Below are positions 25,394 through 33,989 of a stretch of DNA of 64,000 nucleotides, one piece after another. A program made the translations under genes and the position numbers. This DNA comes from Sulfurovum sp. (lineage in GTDB: Bacteria; Campylobacterota; Campylobacteria; Campylobacterales; Sulfurovaceae), in assembly GCA_027081115.1 (NCBI GenBank), contig JALWLD010000057.1:62001-126000 (forward strand), written 5' to 3'. The notes under the pieces were generated by a model, which worked only from the letters and a program-made list of their open reading frames with translations, did no database searches and was not told where the DNA came from. Each line of letters opens with the position of its first letter. Position 1 is the stretch's first letter.

Positions 25394-25415
25394 GCCCCTG
25401 CACAGGCATGAGGGC
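25394..25415 (+). promoter_or_regulatory. Hairpin in the thrC leader
   Basis: GCCC-c-TGC, loop ACAG, GCA-tga-GGGC, between the -10 box and the ribosome site AGGA. It would fold in the leader RNA. No leader peptide rich in threonine or isoleucine codons is seen, so attenuation is not supported. Confidence 0.35.
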
Positions 25416-25432
25416 AAGAGACAGGATAATCA

Positions 25433-26899
25433 ATGCAATTTATTGAGACACGTGGGAATGATGGCGTAAAGCCGTCTTCAGTGGCATTTTCAGAAGCAAT
25501 ACTTAGTCCAAGTGCTAGCTTTGGTGGGTTATATGTACCCGAAACACTTCCGGATTTCAGTCAGGAATTTTTAACGAAACACCTTGATAGTAATTATAAA
25601 ACATTGGCATTAGACCTTTTAAATGCATTTGAAATCGATATAGAACAAAAGGTTTTAGAAGCAGCATTGAGTAGATATGATGCCTTTGATGACCCTAGTA
25701 ATCCTGTACCTTTAGTTTCCATAGAAGAGGACTGTTTTGTCTCTGAACTTTACCATGGTCCTACCCGTGCTTTTAAAGATATGGCACTACAGCCTTTTGG
25801 ATATATTTTAGGTGATTTGGCTGAGAAAAGAGAAGAGCATTACCTTATCATGGCTGCAACTTCAGGAGATACAGGTCCTGCTACTTTAGAAACATTTAAA
25901 AATCAGAGTAATGTAAAAGTAGCCTGTCTCTACCCAGATGGGGGAACCTCTGATGTGCAAAAACTGCAAATGGTTACCGAAGATGCTGCCAATCTTAAAG
26001 TGATCGGTGTCAAAGGAAACTTTGATGATACACAACATGCTCTTAAAGAGTTGTTGGCTTCTGAAGACTTCAAATTAGAGCTAAAAGAAAGGAATATCAA
26101 ACTTTCTGCTGCAAATTCAGTCAATTTTGGACGTATTATTTTCCAAATTATTTATCATATTCATGCTTATCTTGAAATGGTACGTGCCAAAAAAATCGCT
26201 ATTGGAGAGAAAATCTATCTTGTTGTGCCATCAGGAAATTTTGGAAATGCTTTAGGTGGTTATTATGCTAAAAAAGCCGGTTTACCTATTGAAAAGATTC
26301 TTATTGCTTCAAATATTAATAATATTTTGACAGACTGGATTACTAGCGGCGCTTATGATCTTACAGATAGAGAGTTGATCTTGACAGAGTCTCCTGCAAT
26401 GGATATTTTAAAATCTTCCAATATCGAGCGTGTGATGTTTGACAAGTTTGGTGCAGCACGTACCAAAGAGTTAATGGATGCTTTGGTCAGTGATGGAAAG
26501 TATCAGCTTAGCCCAGATGAGCTTGCACTTCTTCAAGAAGATTTTGTAGCAACCTTCTCTTCAGATGCTGAAGGAGAAGCAGTTATTGAAAAATATGCCA
26601 AAAAAGGGTATATTATGGATCCACATACGGCAACATGTATGAAAGCGTATGAGACATTAAGAGTTGAGGATCTGCCTGCCGTCATCTACTCTACTGCGGA
26701 GTGGACTAAATTTAGTACCACAGTGGCAAAGTCACTTGGACATGCAGTAAAAGATGATAGAGAAGCATTAAAATGGGTAGAAGCACATGCAGATGTCTCT
26801 GTCCCCTCTATGATCACAGGCTTATTTGATAAACCTGTCAAGCATACTATTGTTGTCGAGAAAGAATTTATCAAAGGAGAGATGTTAAACTTTATATAA
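25433..26899 (+). CDS. thrC: Threonine synthase
   Basis: 488 residues. MQFIETRGNDGVKPSSVAFS at the start and ELYHGPTRAFKDMALQPFGY with the PLP-binding lysine are clear ThrC signatures; IMAATSGDTGPATLETFK binds the cofactor phosphate. It converts O-phosphohomoserine to threonine in the cytoplasm. Length is as expected for the long proteobacterial form. The LysM-3D gene starts 20 bases downstream. Confidence 0.96.
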   Translation: MQFIETRGNDGVKPSSVAFSEAILSPSASFGGLYVPETLPDFSQEFLTKHLDSNYKTLALDLLNAFEIDIEQKVLEAALSRYDAFDDPSNPVPLVSIEEDCFVSELYHGPTRAFKDMALQPFGYILGDLAEKREEHYLIMAATSGDTGPATLETFKNQSNVKVACLYPDGGTSDVQKLQMVTEDAANLKVIGVKGNFDDTQHALKELLASEDFKLELKERNIKLSAANSVNFGRIIFQIIYHIHAYLEMVRAKKIAIGEKIYLVVPSGNFGNALGGYYAKKAGLPIEKILIASNINNILTDWITSGAYDLTDRELILTESPAMDILKSSNIERVMFDKFGAARTKELMDALVSDGKYQLSPDELALLQEDFVATFSSDAEGEAVIEKYAKKGYIMDPHTATCMKAYETLRVEDLPAVIYSTAEWTKFSTTVAKSLGHAVKDDREALKWVEAHADVSVPSMITGLFDKPVKHTIVVEKEFIKGEMLNFI

Positions 26900-26919
26900 T
26901 ATAAGTTTAGCATAATGTA

Positions 26920-28122
26920 ATGTTTAGTAAATATGTAACACTGTGTCTTTTCCCCATGATTATTGTCTCGGCCTCTGCAAAAGGAATAATTGATTGTAGG
27001 GTAGCCACCGGTGGTATGTCAAACTGTAATCCATACAGCAAAAAATTTCTTGTTGCCAAAGAGATAAAGTATAAGAAGGACCAAAAAAAGCTGATTGTCT
27101 CTAAGACACTTCCTGTCCCTAAAAAATCTTCTGTAAGAGTTATTTCGGTTATTGATATGTTGGAGAAATATGTAAAAATTGAAAAACCAATACGTTATGA
27201 AGGAAGTAAAGAACGTCACTTGGAAGCTCTGAATATTGAAAGCCCAGAAGAGAGTAATGACCACTCTCTTGCACAAGAGATTGATATACGTAGAGAAGCT
27301 ACGTTGAAAAAACTTCAACAGATGGAAGAAGAAGCCTATTCAAAATATCTTGCGGTAGAGAGTCTTGTACAAGAAGAAGCTAAAAATAAAGAAGAAGTAC
27401 CTGCACCGGTTGTTGCCAAAGTAGAAGGTATTTATAAAGTAGAAAAGGGTGATACATTAAGTACGATTGCCAGAAAATTTTGTATGAAAACAGCTGAACT
27501 TAAAAAGATCAATAAGATTGAAAAAAGTGATACTCTTAAAATCGGTCAGAAACTGACTATTCCTTTAGAGCAGGAGATGGTAGATATTATTGCCAAGGCG
27601 GAGTATATTATTCAACCTGGAGACAATATTGGTTCTATCGCACAGGACTTTAATCTCTCTTCCTCGGATATCCTTAAATACAATAAATTAAAGAGAAACT
27701 CTACAATTTGTATGGGTAAAAAACTGATACTTCCTTTTCCTTATAAAATAGCGCAACTTGAAAAACAGAGAAAAAGAGAAGAGGCAGAAGCAAGAAAATC
27801 CAGAGGCTTTGGTAAAAGAAAACTTCGTGTGACAGCGACTGCTTATAGTTCACATCGCGGACAGACAGACAAAACACCTTTTTTGGCAGCCTGGAATAAC
27901 CGTATACGTCCGGGTATGAAGATCATTGCTGTATCTCGTGATATGTTAACCACTTACGGACTTCGTAATGGTTCAAAAGTAAGGATTGGTGGATTGCCGG
28001 GCCTTTACACTGTACGTGATAAGATGAATAAACGATATAAAAAGCGTATAGACATCTATATGGGTGTAAACAGACGTAAGGCGTTACGTTGGGGTAGACG
28101 TAGCGTGGTGATCTATTTTTAG
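26920..28122 (+). CDS. LysM-LysM-3D domain wall-associated protein
   Basis: 400 residues. A signal peptide-like start (FSKYVTLCLFPMIIVSASA) is followed by a charged linker. Two LysM domains occur at about 168-212 (YKVEKGDTLSTIARKF) and 226-270 (YIIQPGDNIGSIAQDF). The C-terminal 3D domain (about 300-400) keeps its conserved elements TATAYS, AWNNRIRPGM and VRDKMNKRYKKRIDIYM. The 3D fold is a double-psi barrel found in MltA/Rpf2-type wall lytic enzymes, so glycan cleavage is plausible. Its TAG interlocks with the stop of the convergent ABC-F gene. Confidence 0.88.
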   Translation: MFSKYVTLCLFPMIIVSASAKGIIDCRVATGGMSNCNPYSKKFLVAKEIKYKKDQKKLIVSKTLPVPKKSSVRVISVIDMLEKYVKIEKPIRYEGSKERHLEALNIESPEESNDHSLAQEIDIRREATLKKLQQMEEEAYSKYLAVESLVQEEAKNKEEVPAPVVAKVEGIYKVEKGDTLSTIARKFCMKTAELKKINKIEKSDTLKIGQKLTIPLEQEMVDIIAKAEYIIQPGDNIGSIAQDFNLSSSDILKYNKLKRNSTICMGKKLILPFPYKIAQLEKQRKREEAEARKSRGFGKRKLRVTATAYSSHRGQTDKTPFLAAWNNRIRPGMKIIAVSRDMLTTYGLRNGSKVRIGGLPGLYTVRDKMNKRYKKRIDIYMGVNRRKALRWGRRSVVIYF

Positions 28123-30059
28123 GAGAGAAGATCCTCATAGAGTTCCAGAACTTCCAGATAGCGGTCACTCTTCTCCTCATACACCTTTTTCAGAGCATTG
28201 AGTTCATCTGAAAGAATTTGCAGACCTTTTTCCTGATAACAGTCTGGATCCCCCAAACATTTGTTTAAGGCAGCTATCTCCTCTTCCAGTGTTTCAATCT
28301 CATCTGGTAAATGATCAAAGTCTCTTTGTTCTTTATAGCTCAGTTTTGTCTGCACCTTATTTTTAGGCTTTTCCTCTTTTTTCTCTGATTTTTCTACTTC
28401 CAGTTCCAATGCAGAGAGCTCTTTCATCTCTTTTTCTATCTCCAAATACTCTGTATAGCTCTGGTAAGACTCTTCAACGATACCATTCCCTTTAAAAATA
28501 AAAAGTTTGGAAGCAATTTTGTCTATAAAGTAACGGTCATGGGAGACAAAGAGTATGGCTCCCTGAAATGAAATGAGTTTGTCTTCAAGGATGTTAATAG
28601 TTTGAATATCCAGATCATTGGTAGGCTCATCAAGAATAAGACACTCTACATTTTTTGTAAAGAGCAGTGCAAGTGCCACACGGTTTTTCTCTCCACCGCT
28701 GAGTTGTCCTACTTTTTTACTCATATACTCTTCGGGGAAAAGAAATGTCTTAAGGTAGGCAAAAACATGCATATGTGAGCCTTGTACATCTACATGGTCC
28801 CCTCCATCGGGACAAAAGGTCTCTATGAGGGTATGTTCATCGTTAAGCATCTCTCTATGTTGGTCAAAATAACCTATAGAAAAATCTCCCCTTTTAATGC
28901 TCCCCGCATCTGGTTTAAGACGTTCAAGCAGCAGTTTAAGCAGTGTTGATTTACCTGCCCCGTTAACACCTACAATAGCTACTTTGTCTCGTTGCAGAAT
29001 ACGTGTTGTGAAATCTTCGATAAGTAGTTTCCCTGCAATGGAGTAGTTAAGGTTTTCCAGATCAAAAAGGAGTTTTCTTTTGCTTAATCCTTTTTCCCCT
29101 CTCCAGCTTTTTTTCTCACGCTCTAGTTCTACTTGCATTTTACGTATCAAGGTAGGATTCTTTTTTGCCTGCTCCCGAAGTTCAAAAACTCTTGCTTTTC
29201 TCCCTTGGTTGCGCTTTTCTCTTGCCCGGACACTTTTCCCCAGCCACTCCTCTTCCCGTTTGAGAAATTTTGTAAGTGTATCATGTGTTTTTGCCAGTGA
29301 GAGCATACGTTCCTCTTTAAGACGTAGGTAGTCACGGTATCCACCCTTGTAAGAGACCAGTTTTTGATTTTCCACCTCTACTACGGAAGAAGCAATGGTA
29401 TCGATGAAGTGTCTATCATGGGAAATAAAGAGTAGGGTAAACTTCTCTTTAAGCAATATCTCTTCAAGGAATTCAACCATGTAGACATCAAGGTGGTTGG
29501 TAGGTTCATCAAGAAGCAGGACATCAGGTTTTTTTAGTACAAGTGAAGCCAGTGCTACACGGCGCTGTTCTCCTCCTGAGAGTGAAATGACCAGGCGGCT
29601 TTCATACTCTTTGAGTTTAAATTCTTGTAAAATACGCTCAATCTTGTCATCCAAGTTCCAGGCATTGTGATGGTCCAGATAAGCAGCGATATTTTCTAGC
29701 TTGCTCAAAAGTTCTCTGTTTTCAAAATCCTCGGCTACTTCACTACTTAATTGTGCATGTGCTTCTTGTGCCTCTTTCAGTTCAGTGAGTTCATTTAATA
29801 TGGCATCTCTTACATTGAGATCCGGGTCAAAATGAGGCTGTTGTGCCAGCATCTCAATATGTACATTGTTACCCACTACACGTTTGCCTTCTGTTGGCTC
29901 CTCTGATCCTAACGCGATCTTCATCAGTGTGGATTTGCCACATCCATTTTGTCCTACAATGGCAATACGCTCGCCCTCATTGAGATGAAAGTCAACACCA
30001 TCAAGAAGAAGTTTGATGTCATACTGTTTTTTAATGTTAAAGAGGTCAATGAGAGCCAT
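28119..30059 (-). CDS. ABC-F family ATPase (Uup-like)
   Basis: 646 residues from the ATG at 30059, supported by AAGGA about seven bases upstream; an upstream in-frame ATG lacks one. Two ABC domains: Walker A GQNGCGKST with signature LSGGEQRR, then GVNGAGKST with LSGGEKNR, joined by the long charged ABC-F linker (about 240-330). The C-terminal ~90 residues form a coiled coil, as in Uup. There is no membrane domain. ABC-F proteins act on ribosomes (translation factors) and Uup also affects transposon excision. The member-specific role is not readable here. Confidence 0.92.
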   Translation of the reverse strand: MALIDLFNIKKQYDIKLLLDGVDFHLNEGERIAIVGQNGCGKSTLMKIALGSEEPTEGKRVVGNNVHIEMLAQQPHFDPDLNVRDAILNELTELKEAQEAHAQLSSEVAEDFENRELLSKLENIAAYLDHHNAWNLDDKIERILQEFKLKEYESRLVISLSGGEQRRVALASLVLKKPDVLLLDEPTNHLDVYMVEFLEEILLKEKFTLLFISHDRHFIDTIASSVVEVENQKLVSYKGGYRDYLRLKEERMLSLAKTHDTLTKFLKREEEWLGKSVRAREKRNQGRKARVFELREQAKKNPTLIRKMQVELEREKKSWRGEKGLSKRKLLFDLENLNYSIAGKLLIEDFTTRILQRDKVAIVGVNGAGKSTLLKLLLERLKPDAGSIKRGDFSIGYFDQHREMLNDEHTLIETFCPDGGDHVDVQGSHMHVFAYLKTFLFPEEYMSKKVGQLSGGEKNRVALALLFTKNVECLILDEPTNDLDIQTINILEDKLISFQGAILFVSHDRYFIDKIASKLFIFKGNGIVEESYQSYTEYLEIEKEMKELSALELEVEKSEKKEEKPKNKVQTKLSYKEQRDFDHLPDEIETLEEEIAALNKCLGDPDCYQEKGLQILSDELNALKKVYEEKSDRYLEVLELYEDLLS

Positions 30060-30086
30060 AAAAAATCCTTGGGTATATATTGCGCA

Positions 30087-30092
30087 ATTATA
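30087..30092 (-). promoter_or_regulatory. -10 box of the ABC-F gene
   Basis: Minus-strand TATAAT in GCTATAATTGCGC, 28 bases before the ATG at 30059, in the spacer divergent from the M48 protease gene. Confidence 0.55.
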
Positions 30093-30157
30093 GCAAATAG
30101 AGTTTGGTTTAAGGCTTGATCTGGTATATTCCAAACACTTGAAACTGAAGGAACTTT

Positions 30158-31435
30158 ATGCTTGAAATAATACTTGCTTTATATACCATTTATACATTTA
30201 TGAGAATCTATATCTCTGTGATGCAGATAGGGTATATCAATGATGAAAAAAGAAAAGCACCGGTACTCATGCCTGAAGGCAAATATATAGTAGCAGCAAA
30301 CTATGCTGTAGCCAAAGAGAAACTCGGATTGGTTGAAATGTTTGTAGATTATCTGATGTTTGTCTGGTGGATCATGGCAGGATTTGCTTTTTTGACCTCT
30401 CTTATTCATGTAGAAGGTACTATTTTGAAAGCAGTACTTTTCCTTTTTGGTTTTATTGCCATTAATTTTGCAGTGGGTCTTCCTTTCCAGCTTTATCAGA
30501 CATTTAAAATAGATGAAGATTTTGGTTTTAACAAAATGACACCTAAAATGTTCATACTCGATAACATTAAGTCAGCAGCACTCTTTTTTATCATAGGGGG
30601 TGCGATCTTTGCATTACTCGCATGGATCATTTCAACTGTTGAAGCGTGGTGGCTTTGGGGTTTCATTCTGATGTTTACCATTGCAGTGATGGCCAATGTA
30701 CTTATGCCATTTTTTATGTCACTGTTTAACAAATTCTCCCCTTTGGAAGAGGGGGAGTTAAGAGATGCTATTATCAATCTTATGAATCAGGCCGGATTGA
30801 AGAGTGACGGTATCTTTATTATGGATGCTTCAAAGCGTGATAGTCGGCTTAATGCCTTTTTTGGTGGCTTGGGAAAAAGTAAACGAGTCGTACTTTTTGA
30901 TACGTTGGTAGAAAAACTTAACCAAAAAGAGCTTTTGGCTGTACTTGGACATGAGTTAGGACATTTTTCGCATGGGGATATCTGGAAAAACATTGGATTG
31001 ATGGGTGTGTTACTTTTTATCTCTTTTTATCTCTTTGGTCATCTTCCTGATGCACTTTTTTTAGAGATGGGTGTAAGCCCAGAAGCAGGGGTACAGATCG
31101 CTATGCTACTCTTACTTTTACCACTTGTAAGTTTTGTTTTTACCCCAGTGATGTCATATGTGAGTCGGCATAATGAGTATGCAGCAGATGCGTTTGGTTC
31201 GAAAATGGGCGGGAAAGATAATCTGGTCTCTGCACTTATGAAATTGGTTACAGAGAATAAATCATTTCCAAAATCGCACCCTTTGGTTATTTTCTTCTAC
31301 TATACTCACCCACCGGTACTGGAAAGACTCAAGGAGTTGGGTTATGATGCTTCAAATGTTGTGATAGAAGAAGAAAAAGTTGAAGAGCCTGCTCTATCCA
31401 AAGATGGAATCTTTGCTTATATGGATAAAGAGTAA
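30158..31435 (+). CDS. M48 family membrane metallopeptidase (Ste24-like)
   Basis: 425 residues. Several membrane helices (about 1-20, 65-115, 150-200, 285-335) surround a zinc site: HELGHFSHGD with the HExxH motif near residues 265-269, and NEYAADAFGSKMG supplying the third ligand. The layout and the LPFQLYQTFKIDEDFGFNKM block match the Ste24/CAAX-protease-like M48 group. It probably cleaves membrane or misfolded proteins; bacterial substrates are unknown. AAGGAAC precedes the ATG. It ends three bases from the convergent gene. Confidence 0.92.
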   Translation: MLEIILALYTIYTFMRIYISVMQIGYINDEKRKAPVLMPEGKYIVAANYAVAKEKLGLVEMFVDYLMFVWWIMAGFAFLTSLIHVEGTILKAVLFLFGFIAINFAVGLPFQLYQTFKIDEDFGFNKMTPKMFILDNIKSAALFFIIGGAIFALLAWIISTVEAWWLWGFILMFTIAVMANVLMPFFMSLFNKFSPLEEGELRDAIINLMNQAGLKSDGIFIMDASKRDSRLNAFFGGLGKSKRVVLFDTLVEKLNQKELLAVLGHELGHFSHGDIWKNIGLMGVLLFISFYLFGHLPDALFLEMGVSPEAGVQIAMLLLLLPLVSFVFTPVMSYVSRHNEYAADAFGSKMGGKDNLVSALMKLVTENKSFPKSHPLVIFFYYTHPPVLERLKELGYDASNVVIEEEKVEEPALSKDGIFAYMDKE

Positions 31436-31438
31436 GTA

Positions 31439-31975
31439 TTAGTCAACACGTGCCTGTACATACCATGTATAACGTGCCTCACAGGTTAGTACATCTTCAA
31501 TATCTCTGATCTCCACTTTGATCTGAAGTAGTGCTCTGCCTTTTTTTGCAAACTGTATTTTGAACTTCTCTACATCTTCTTCTTCTACAAAGGAGTAGGC
31601 AGTGATCTTCTGGGTGGCAGGTTTTTTGTATTTGATCTGTGCTTCTCTGACCAAGGGGATGACTTTTTGTTCAAGTTCCGGGAAGAGACTCTGTAAACGC
31701 ATTCCACTCTCTGTCTCTGCTAAAGTAAACTGTGCTGCAGCATGAATAGTTTCCACATGGTTACAGATAGGCTTTTTAAGGCTTAAAGAGAGTTTCCCCT
31801 CCTCTTCCTTCATTCCAATATGTTTTACAAAAGGAATATCCGTAGCTTTGATAAAACCCTCTTCAAGGTAGCGTATACTTGCCTTGTCTGTTAAAAATCT
31901 TTTGACAAAAGAATTTTTCATTTTTTCAAATATTTTGCTTTTAGGAAATTGGGGAAACTGGTAGTTGGAGACCAT
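31439..31975 (-). CDS. Hotdog-fold protein, DUF4442-like
   Basis: 178 residues. The core resembles a hotdog thioesterase: HIGMKEEEGKLSLSLKKP, then NHVETIHAAAQFTLAETESG, where H-A replaces the usual HGG, then a region with ITAYSFVEEED. This fits the DUF4442/YiiD-type group. Activity is uncertain because catalytic residues differ. AAAAAGG six bases before the ATG supports the start. No partner gene is adjacent on its strand. Confidence 0.65.
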   Translation of the reverse strand: MVSNYQFPQFPKSKIFEKMKNSFVKRFLTDKASIRYLEEGFIKATDIPFVKHIGMKEEEGKLSLSLKKPICNHVETIHAAAQFTLAETESGMRLQSLFPELEQKVIPLVREAQIKYKKPATQKITAYSFVEEEDVEKFKIQFAKKGRALLQIKVEIRDIEDVLTCEARYTWYVQARVD

Positions 31976-32020
31976 TATATACCTTTTTAGGTTTAAAATA
32001 GTGAGGTAAGAAGACTTCGC

Positions 32021-32026
32021 TATAAT
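32021..32026 (+). promoter_or_regulatory. -10 box of prmC
   Basis: TATAAT in CTTCGCTATAATTCC, 55 bases before the prmC ATG. Confidence 0.55.
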
Positions 32027-32080
32027 TCCTATAAGTATACAGTATTAAAATAAATCAAACTATTTTGGAAATAAAAAATA

Positions 32081-32917
32081 ATGACAATAAATGAAAGTAT
32101 TAAGTGGGCAGCGGTGCAACTTGAAGAGAGTTGTGAACGGCCTTTGTATGAAGCAGAACTGCTTTTGTCCCACCATTTGCAAAAAGACCGTATGTTTTTG
32201 ATCACACATGCTAGTGATGTAGTTCATAACTTTGATGCATTTGAAAATGTAGTCGCACGTAGAGCCAAACATGAACCCTATGAATATATTGTTGGATCTG
32301 CCAGTTTTTACGATATTCATTTGGCAGTTGAGCCTGGTGTCCTGATCCCACGACCGGAGACAGAGATACTCATTGATCTTGTTTCTGAGATCATTAAGAG
32401 AGAAAATATTACGAGTGTTGCAGAGATTGGTGTAGGTTCTGGTGCTATCTCTGTGGTGTTGGCACGTAAATTTTCTCAATTAAAAATGATAGCTACAGAT
32501 ATTTGCGAGATCCCTTTAAAAGTGGCGGCAAAAAATAGAGATACTTTTGCTCTACAAGAGCAAATAGAATTGAGAAAATCCAATTTAATCGATGAAGTCG
32601 ATGAAGAGATTGAGCTGGTAGTCTCTAATCCACCTTATATAGCAGAAGATTTTTTATTGAACTCTAATGTTGTAGATTATGAGCCTAAAGAGGCACTGTT
32701 TGGAGGTAGGATAGGAGATGAACTTTTAAAGCAAATTATCGTCGATGTAAAAGAAAAAGAGATCAAGTGGTTGGCTTGTGAGATGGGCTACGATCAAAAA
32801 GAACCACTACAAGCTTTTGTTAATAAAATTGGAGTAAAATCCATACAATTTTACAAAGACCTAGCCGGTTTTGATAGAGGTTTTGTAATTGAATTTAATG
32901 CAAAAACGAGGAAATAG
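32081..32917 (+). CDS. prmC: Release-factor glutamine N5-methyltransferase
   Basis: 278 residues. YEYIVGSASFYDIHLAVEPG and VLIPRPETEILIDLV link the N-terminal helical domain to the methyltransferase; VAEIGVGSGAISVVLAR is the SAM loop. VVSNPPYIAEDF carries the catalytic NPPY (near residue 183) that binds the glutamine amide. It methylates the GGQ motif of RF1 and RF2. The DUF4149 gene follows two bases after the stop. Confidence 0.94.
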   Translation: MTINESIKWAAVQLEESCERPLYEAELLLSHHLQKDRMFLITHASDVVHNFDAFENVVARRAKHEPYEYIVGSASFYDIHLAVEPGVLIPRPETEILIDLVSEIIKRENITSVAEIGVGSGAISVVLARKFSQLKMIATDICEIPLKVAAKNRDTFALQEQIELRKSNLIDEVDEEIELVVSNPPYIAEDFLLNSNVVDYEPKEALFGGRIGDELLKQIIVDVKEKEIKWLACEMGYDQKEPLQAFVNKIGVKSIQFYKDLAGFDRGFVIEFNAKTRK

Positions 32918-32919
32918 AG

Positions 32920-33399
32920 ATGAATAAATATTTTAGAATGGTCACTATGGCATACCTGGTACTCTTGGGGGCAGTATTAGGTGCTGGACTTTATGCCGGA
33001 ATAGTAGTAGCTCCTATTACTTTTCATACAGAGTTATGGTTAGGTTCAGAACTGTTAAGTCATTATCAAGAGGGGCTTATCATGACACAAAACTTTGTTA
33101 GACTCTCATACTTGGTAAATTTTATGCTGATTGCTGTGGCACTTTATGAAGGGTACAAATATAAAAAATTTGAGAGAGATACCATTACTCAGGTAGCTAC
33201 TTTTTTTGTTTTTGCCACAGGTCTTCTTTTTTCACAGTATTATATCCCTGATATTCTTACAATGCAGATGGCAGGAGAAGAGATGACAAAAACAGCAGCA
33301 TTTATCAATACCCATAAAGGTTCAGAGATTAATTTTAAGATTTTCTCTTTGGCATTGTTGGTTTTAATGGTTAGAAATATGCACAAAGCATGTAAATGA
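32920..33399 (+). CDS. DUF4149-like small membrane protein
   Basis: 159 residues with four hydrophobic segments (about 8-30, 62-80, 91-108 and 138-155). The first has GAVLGAGLYAGIVVAPITF, typical of the DUF4149/TMEM205-like group. Function is not known. It follows prmC directly and its TGA begins the first copy of the intergenic repeat described for this window. Confidence 0.75.
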   Translation: MNKYFRMVTMAYLVLLGAVLGAGLYAGIVVAPITFHTELWLGSELLSHYQEGLIMTQNFVRLSYLVNFMLIAVALYEGYKYKKFERDTITQVATFFVFATGLLFSQYYIPDILTMQMAGEEMTKTAAFINTHKGSEINFKIFSLALLVLMVRNMHKACK

Positions 33400-33470
33400 G
33401 AAGCGTAAGTAAATGACAACTGCTTGTCGTTTGTAGCTTTGGAACCGAAACGGTTGAAATGAAGTGTAGC
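33397..33470 (+). repeat. Intergenic repeat, copy 1 (stop-anchored hairpin)
   Basis: Starts with the TGA of the DUF4149 gene: TGAGAAGCG, then stem AAATGACAA (33411-33419), loop CTGC, TTGTCGTTT (33424-33432) with one T-G pair. A second small stem AACCG/CGGTT follows and the element ends GAAGTGTAGC. Copies at 56760 and 63735 share layout and orientation. Confidence 0.8.
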
Positions 33471-33509
33471 CGCATAGGCAAAAGATAATATAAGGAGATA
33501 GAATAGAGT

Positions 33510-33989
33510 ATGAGTGAACAATTGGAACATCCGTTTAAGCCTATAGTCTTTAAAGATACTGAAGTATTGATCCTTGGTTCTTTCCCCAGTATCAAATCGT
33601 TTGAAAACAACTTTTATTATGCTCATCCACGTAATCAGTTCTGGAAAATTTTGGAAACGATAACCTCATACCCTGTGAATAATCGTGATCAAAAGATATG
33701 GCTCTTAAAAGAGTGTAAATATGGTATTTGGGATATGATAAAAGCTTGTTCACGTGATAATTCATTGGATAGCTCTTTAGAAGATGAAGAGGTAAATGAT
33801 ATGGCTGTATTTTTAGAAGAAAACCCAACTATAAAAAAACTGGCATTTACAGGAAAAAAATCACAGGCACTTTTTGAAACCCATTTTGGTTATTTGGAAA
33901 TACAAAGGGTATATTTGCCTTCTCCTTCTGCTGCCTATGCCAAAATGCCTTTTGATGAAAAATGTAAAATATACAAGGAGTTATTATAA
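33510..33989 (+). CDS. DNA-deoxyinosine (hypoxanthine) glycosylase, UDG superfamily
   Basis: 159 residues. LILGSFPSIKSFENNFYYAH and HPRNQFWKILE match the family-6 uracil-DNA-glycosylase-like enzymes that remove hypoxanthine from DNA. LAFTGKKSQALF and LPSPSAAYAKMPFDEK are the C-terminal motif blocks; LPSPSA corresponds to the DNA-intercalation loop. It repairs deaminated adenine. AAGGAGAT lies upstream of the ATG. The apaH ATG overlaps its stop (TAATG). Confidence 0.85.
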   Translation: MSEQLEHPFKPIVFKDTEVLILGSFPSIKSFENNFYYAHPRNQFWKILETITSYPVNNRDQKIWLLKECKYGIWDMIKACSRDNSLDSSLEDEEVNDMAVFLEENPTIKKLAFTGKKSQALFETHFGYLEIQRVYLPSPSAAYAKMPFDEKCKIYKELL

